Source of the DNA: Planctomycetota bacterium
GTDB taxonomy: Bacteria > Planctomycetota > UBA1135 > UBA2386
Direction of reading: 5' to 3'
Assembly: GCA_020848735.1 (NCBI GenBank)
Contig: JADLHO010000121.1
Location: 1-50,650 of the forward strand
Length of the DNA stretch: 50,650 nt
Of the stretch, positions 48,284 through 50,650 are shown piece after piece. Position 1 is the first letter of the stretch. Every line of letters begins with the position of its first letter. Under the pieces are notes generated by a model. That model saw only the letters and a list, made by a program, of their open reading frames with translations, was not told where the DNA came from and did not search any database. The translations under genes were made by a program, and so were the position numbers.

Positions 48284-49860
48284 ACGCCGGGCTCGTCGCG
48301 CGCCTCCTCGCGCGCTTCTCGCTGTTCTTCGCCGCGGCGTGTCTGCCGGCCTTCGGACTGTCGCTCTTCGAGACCGGCGACGCCGCCATCGATGCGCGGC
48401 TCGGCTTCGCGGTCCTGCTGGGACTGGGCCTCGTCATCGGATTGGGCCTCGGTCTCTCCGGTCGGTCGTCGAACTCGGCGCTGTTCCGGCGCGAGAGCCT
48501 GCTCGTGGTCGGTCTCGCCTGGGGTGTGGCGAGCGTGCTCGGGGCGATTCCCTTCTGGGTCTCGGACGCGATGCCGTCGTTCGTCGATGGCTTCTTCGAG
48601 TGCGTGAGCGGTCTGACGACCACCGGAGCGAGCGTGTTGGGTGCACCGGGGACTCGGTCCGTGCACGAGCTGCCGGACAGCCTCCTGCTCTGGCGTGCCG
48701 AACTGCAGTGGATCGGCGGGCTCGGGATCATCCTGATGTTCGCGGTGCTGCTGCCCGTCCTCGGGATCTCGCCGGGAAGCCTGATCGAGAGCGAGCAGGT
48801 GGGAGTGTCCGATCCCCGCGTGCGGCCGCGCATGGTCCAACGCGGACGGGCGCTCCTCCGGACCTACCTGGCCCTCACGTTCGCGGCCGCCGCGCTCCTC
48901 TGGTCGGTCGGTGGACTCTCGATCTTCGAGGCACTCTGTCACGCTCTGACCACCCTGCCGACCGGCGGCTTCTCCACGCGTGACTACTCCATCGCGGAGT
49001 TCCGGAGTCCCGTCGTCGAGGCGATCCTGATCGTGTTCATGATCGTCGCGGCCAGCAGTCATCTCCTGATCCGCGACCTCATCGTCGGAGATCGCGAGCA
49101 TCGCCGCGAAGCCATCCGGAACCCCGAACTCCGCCTCTTCCTCGCGATCCTCGCGGGCTGCGTCCTGGTGAGCACCGTCGTGCTCTGGAGCTGGGGCGGC
49201 AAGGTCGCGGATTCCGTCACGAACGGTGTGCGCGACTACTCGTCGCCCATGACCGCGTTCCGCGACGCCGCGTTCAACATCGTGAGCGTGATGAGCGGCA
49301 CGGGCTTCGCGACCGCGAACTTCCAGTGCTGGCCCGGGACGCTCGTGTTGCTCTTCCTCGTGCTCATGCTCATCGGCGGTTGCACGGGATCGACCGCCGG
49401 TGGCCTGAAGGTCTATCGCCTGCTCGTCGTCGTGCGCGTCGTGCTCCAACGGCTCCAGGCCTTCGTGCGCCCGCGATCGGTCGCCGTGGTGCGCGTGCAG
49501 GGCGAGGTGCTCGCGCCGCGCGAGATCGACGGCATCCTCGCGATCGTGCTCCTCTTCGTCGTCGCGAACGTGATCGGTGCGTTGCTCCTGGCGCTCGATC
49601 CGCGCATCGACGTGCTCTCGGCGTGTTCCGCGGCGATCACGGCGATCGGTTGCGTCGGCCCCGGCCTGACGGCCGTGCTCCCGACCGAGACCGGCTTCGT
49701 GGTCGCCAACGCGTCGGGGATCGACGTCGGACCGATGGGGTCCTTCGGCGCGCTGTCCGCGTGGGCGAAGGTCTGTCTCTCGCTCCTGATGATCCTCGGG
49801 CGGCTCGAGTTCCTGGCCCTGCTGGTGCTCGTGATGCCGAGCTTCTGGCGTCGCCGCTGA
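48280..49860 (+). CDS. trkH: Potassium uptake protein, TrkH family
   Basis: The 526-residue membrane protein has the four pore-loop segments of TrkH/KtrB transporters, each with a selectivity glycine: SGLTTTGASVLG, TTLPTGGFSTRD, MSGTGFATAN and AIGCVGPGLTAV. The family block LQWIGGLGIILMFAVLLPVL and the GGCTGSTAGGLKVYRLLVV segment are also present. It moves K+ (with H+ or Na+) into the cell and normally needs a TrkA/KtrA regulatory subunit, which is not in the window. It starts at an ATG overlapping the preceding stop. clpS begins 20 bases after it. Confidence 0.95.
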   Translation: MNAGLVARLLARFSLFFAAACLPAFGLSLFETGDAAIDARLGFAVLLGLGLVIGLGLGLSGRSSNSALFRRESLLVVGLAWGVASVLGAIPFWVSDAMPSFVDGFFECVSGLTTTGASVLGAPGTRSVHELPDSLLLWRAELQWIGGLGIILMFAVLLPVLGISPGSLIESEQVGVSDPRVRPRMVQRGRALLRTYLALTFAAAALLWSVGGLSIFEALCHALTTLPTGGFSTRDYSIAEFRSPVVEAILIVFMIVAASSHLLIRDLIVGDREHRREAIRNPELRLFLAILAGCVLVSTVVLWSWGGKVADSVTNGVRDYSSPMTAFRDAAFNIVSVMSGTGFATANFQCWPGTLVLLFLVLMLIGGCTGSTAGGLKVYRLLVVVRVVLQRLQAFVRPRSVAVVRVQGEVLAPREIDGILAIVLLFVVANVIGALLLALDPRIDVLSACSAAITAIGCVGPGLTAVLPTETGFVVANASGIDVGPMGSFGALSAWAKVCLSLLMILGRLEFLALLVLVMPSFWRRR

Positions 49861-49865
49861 GCCGC

Positions 49866-49871
49866 TACGCT
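49866..49871 (+). promoter_or_regulatory. Candidate -10 element (TACGCT) before clpS
   Basis: TACGCT ends nine bases before the clpS ATG, the same hexamer and distance as at 21151-21156. It lies in the 20-base gap after trkH. No good -35 is visible. Confidence 0.3.
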
Positions 49872-49880
49872 GGCCCGTCG

Positions 49881-50192
49881 ATGAGTGCCCTCGTGATGCG
49901 CTTCGCCGCGGCGGCGACGGCGACCGAGACCGAGACCGTCACCAGGACGTCGATCGGTCGCCCGTGGCACGTCGTCGTCCACGACGACCCGGTGACGCTC
50001 ATGGAATACGTCACGAAGGTCTTCATGGAGGTCTTCGCCTACCCGCACGGCAAGGCGCAGGAGCTCATGCTGGAGGTGCATCAGACGGGCCGCTCGGTCG
50101 TCTGGACCGGCGCGCGCGAGACCGCGGAGTCCCACGTGCAGAAGCTGCAGGCGCGCCACCTCATCGCCACCCTGGAACCGAGCCCCGGCTGA
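49881..50192 (+). CDS. clpS: ClpS adaptor of the Clp protease
   Basis: The 103-residue protein is a ClpS adaptor, which hands N-degron substrates to a ClpA/ClpC unfoldase. The core reads WHVVVHDDPVTLMEYVTKVF, then GKAQELMLEVHQTGRSVVWTG and AESHVQKLQARHLIATLE. The form DPVTLMEYVTKVF with LMLEVH and the ending (A/W)TLE is much closer to actinobacterial ClpS than to the E. coli form, judged from memory of the families. The first 25 residues, Ala/Thr-rich, are a flexible tail. The following gene looks like DUF2017, its usual actinobacterial neighbour. Confidence 0.93.
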   Translation: MSALVMRFAAAATATETETVTRTSIGRPWHVVVHDDPVTLMEYVTKVFMEVFAYPHGKAQELMLEVHQTGRSVVWTGARETAESHVQKLQARHLIATLEPSPG

Positions 50193-50230
50193 GCCGGACC
50201 CGCGCGGCGTCGGCGCGCGGGCAGAATCGC

Positions 50231-50650
50231 ATGCGAATCGCCATGGACGAGTCGGGGGACGTGCGCGTCACGCGCATGCCGCTCCTCTTCGCCGACACGC
50301 TGGGCCGCGTGCCGGCGCTCCTCGAGAGCAGCGATCCCGGCGCACGCGCGCGGCTGGTTCCCCGGACCTTCGAGGACGACGCGGAAGAGGCGCAGTGGCA
50401 GCGCCTCGCGACGCCGGAGCTCGTGCACCTGATCGCGTCGCGCGCGGAGCTCGTGCGCGCGGACCTCGCGACGATGACCTGGGAGGAGGACGGCCCGGGC
50501 GACACCTTCTCGCTCACGATCCCCGCGGCACACCGCGCGGCCTTCGAGGCGGCGCTCAACGGTGCGGTGCAGTCGCTCTACGGGAGCTCCGGCCTCGGTC
50601 CGGCCGAGCTCGCGCGCGAGCCGGGCGAACTCGGCGACCTCGAGAAGGAC
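50231..50650 (+). CDS. DUF2017-like protein, cut by the window end
   Basis: An ATG at 50231 opens a frame that stays open for 140 codons to the edge of the window. The segment RLVPRTFEDDAEEAQWQRL followed by ATPELVHLIASRAELVRADL resembles the core of actinobacterial DUF2017 proteins, which are encoded next to clpS and have no known function. LTIPAAHRAAFEAALNGAVQ fits a later helix. The C-terminal end is missing, so length and assignment cannot be confirmed. Confidence 0.7.
   Translation, partial: MRIAMDESGDVRVTRMPLLFADTLGRVPALLESSDPGARARLVPRTFEDDAEEAQWQRLATPELVHLIASRAELVRADLATMTWEEDGPGDTFSLTIPAAHRAAFEAALNGAVQSLYGSSGLGPAELAREPGELGDLEKD

Overview
The window is a GC-rich (roughly 70-75%) bacterial chromosome segment with about 32 recognisable protein genes and no rRNA, tRNA, CRISPR array or insertion sequence that I could see. 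Several traits suggest a deep-branching member of the Planctomycetota, which is inference. At least six secreted proteins end in the same C-terminal beta-rich module. FG-GAP, squalene-cyclase-like, lamin-tail, cytochrome c peroxidase and PhoX-type secreted proteins are present. Shine-Dalgarno sequences are mostly absent, and many genes overlap by NTGA start/stop junctions.

Layout. (1) 78-6540, minus strand: a lamin-tail protein followed by three tandem paralogous secreted proteins of unknown function. (2) 6722-12760, plus strand: a fused molybdopterin synthase (MoaD-MoaE), leucyl aminopeptidase, a lipoprotein, an acetyl-CoA synthetase whose conserved catalytic lysine is threonine, and CutC. 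(3) 12776-16223, minus strand: a lower-GC island with a split OLD-like pair (AAA ATPase plus TOPRIM/DUF3226 protein), preceded by a KaiC-like ATPase. (4) 16332-22149: a histidine-phosphatase-like protein without its second catalytic histidine, a large secreted cyclase-fold protein, an FG-GAP propeller and a Tat-exported sugar isomerase-like protein. (5) 22224-28672: a universal stress protein coupled to a Lon-family protease, a di-haem peroxidase and a PhoX-like protein. (6) 29253-38373: RhlE-type helicase, the two-subunit 2-oxoacid:ferredoxin oxidoreductase KorAB, a membrane-anchored multi-domain surface protein and aconitase. (7) 38662-45520: the phosphate uptake operon pstS-pstC-pstA-pstB, in which both permeases carry very large extracytoplasmic insertions. 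(8) 45710-50650: a repeat lipoprotein, an EVE-domain protein, a GT-C glycosyltransferase, TrkH, an actinobacterial-looking ClpS and the start of a DUF2017-like gene.

How the genes work together. KorAB and aconitase belong to central carbon metabolism, and the synthetase sits at the acetate/acetyl-CoA node if it is active. The pst operon imports phosphate, and the PhoX-like protein may release it from organic esters outside the cell. Lon with the stress protein, and ClpS with the DUF2017-like protein, point to proteolytic quality control. The AAA/TOPRIM pair is the best candidate for a defence system. The shared C-terminal module of the secreted proteins is the best candidate for an undescribed sorting or surface-attachment system.
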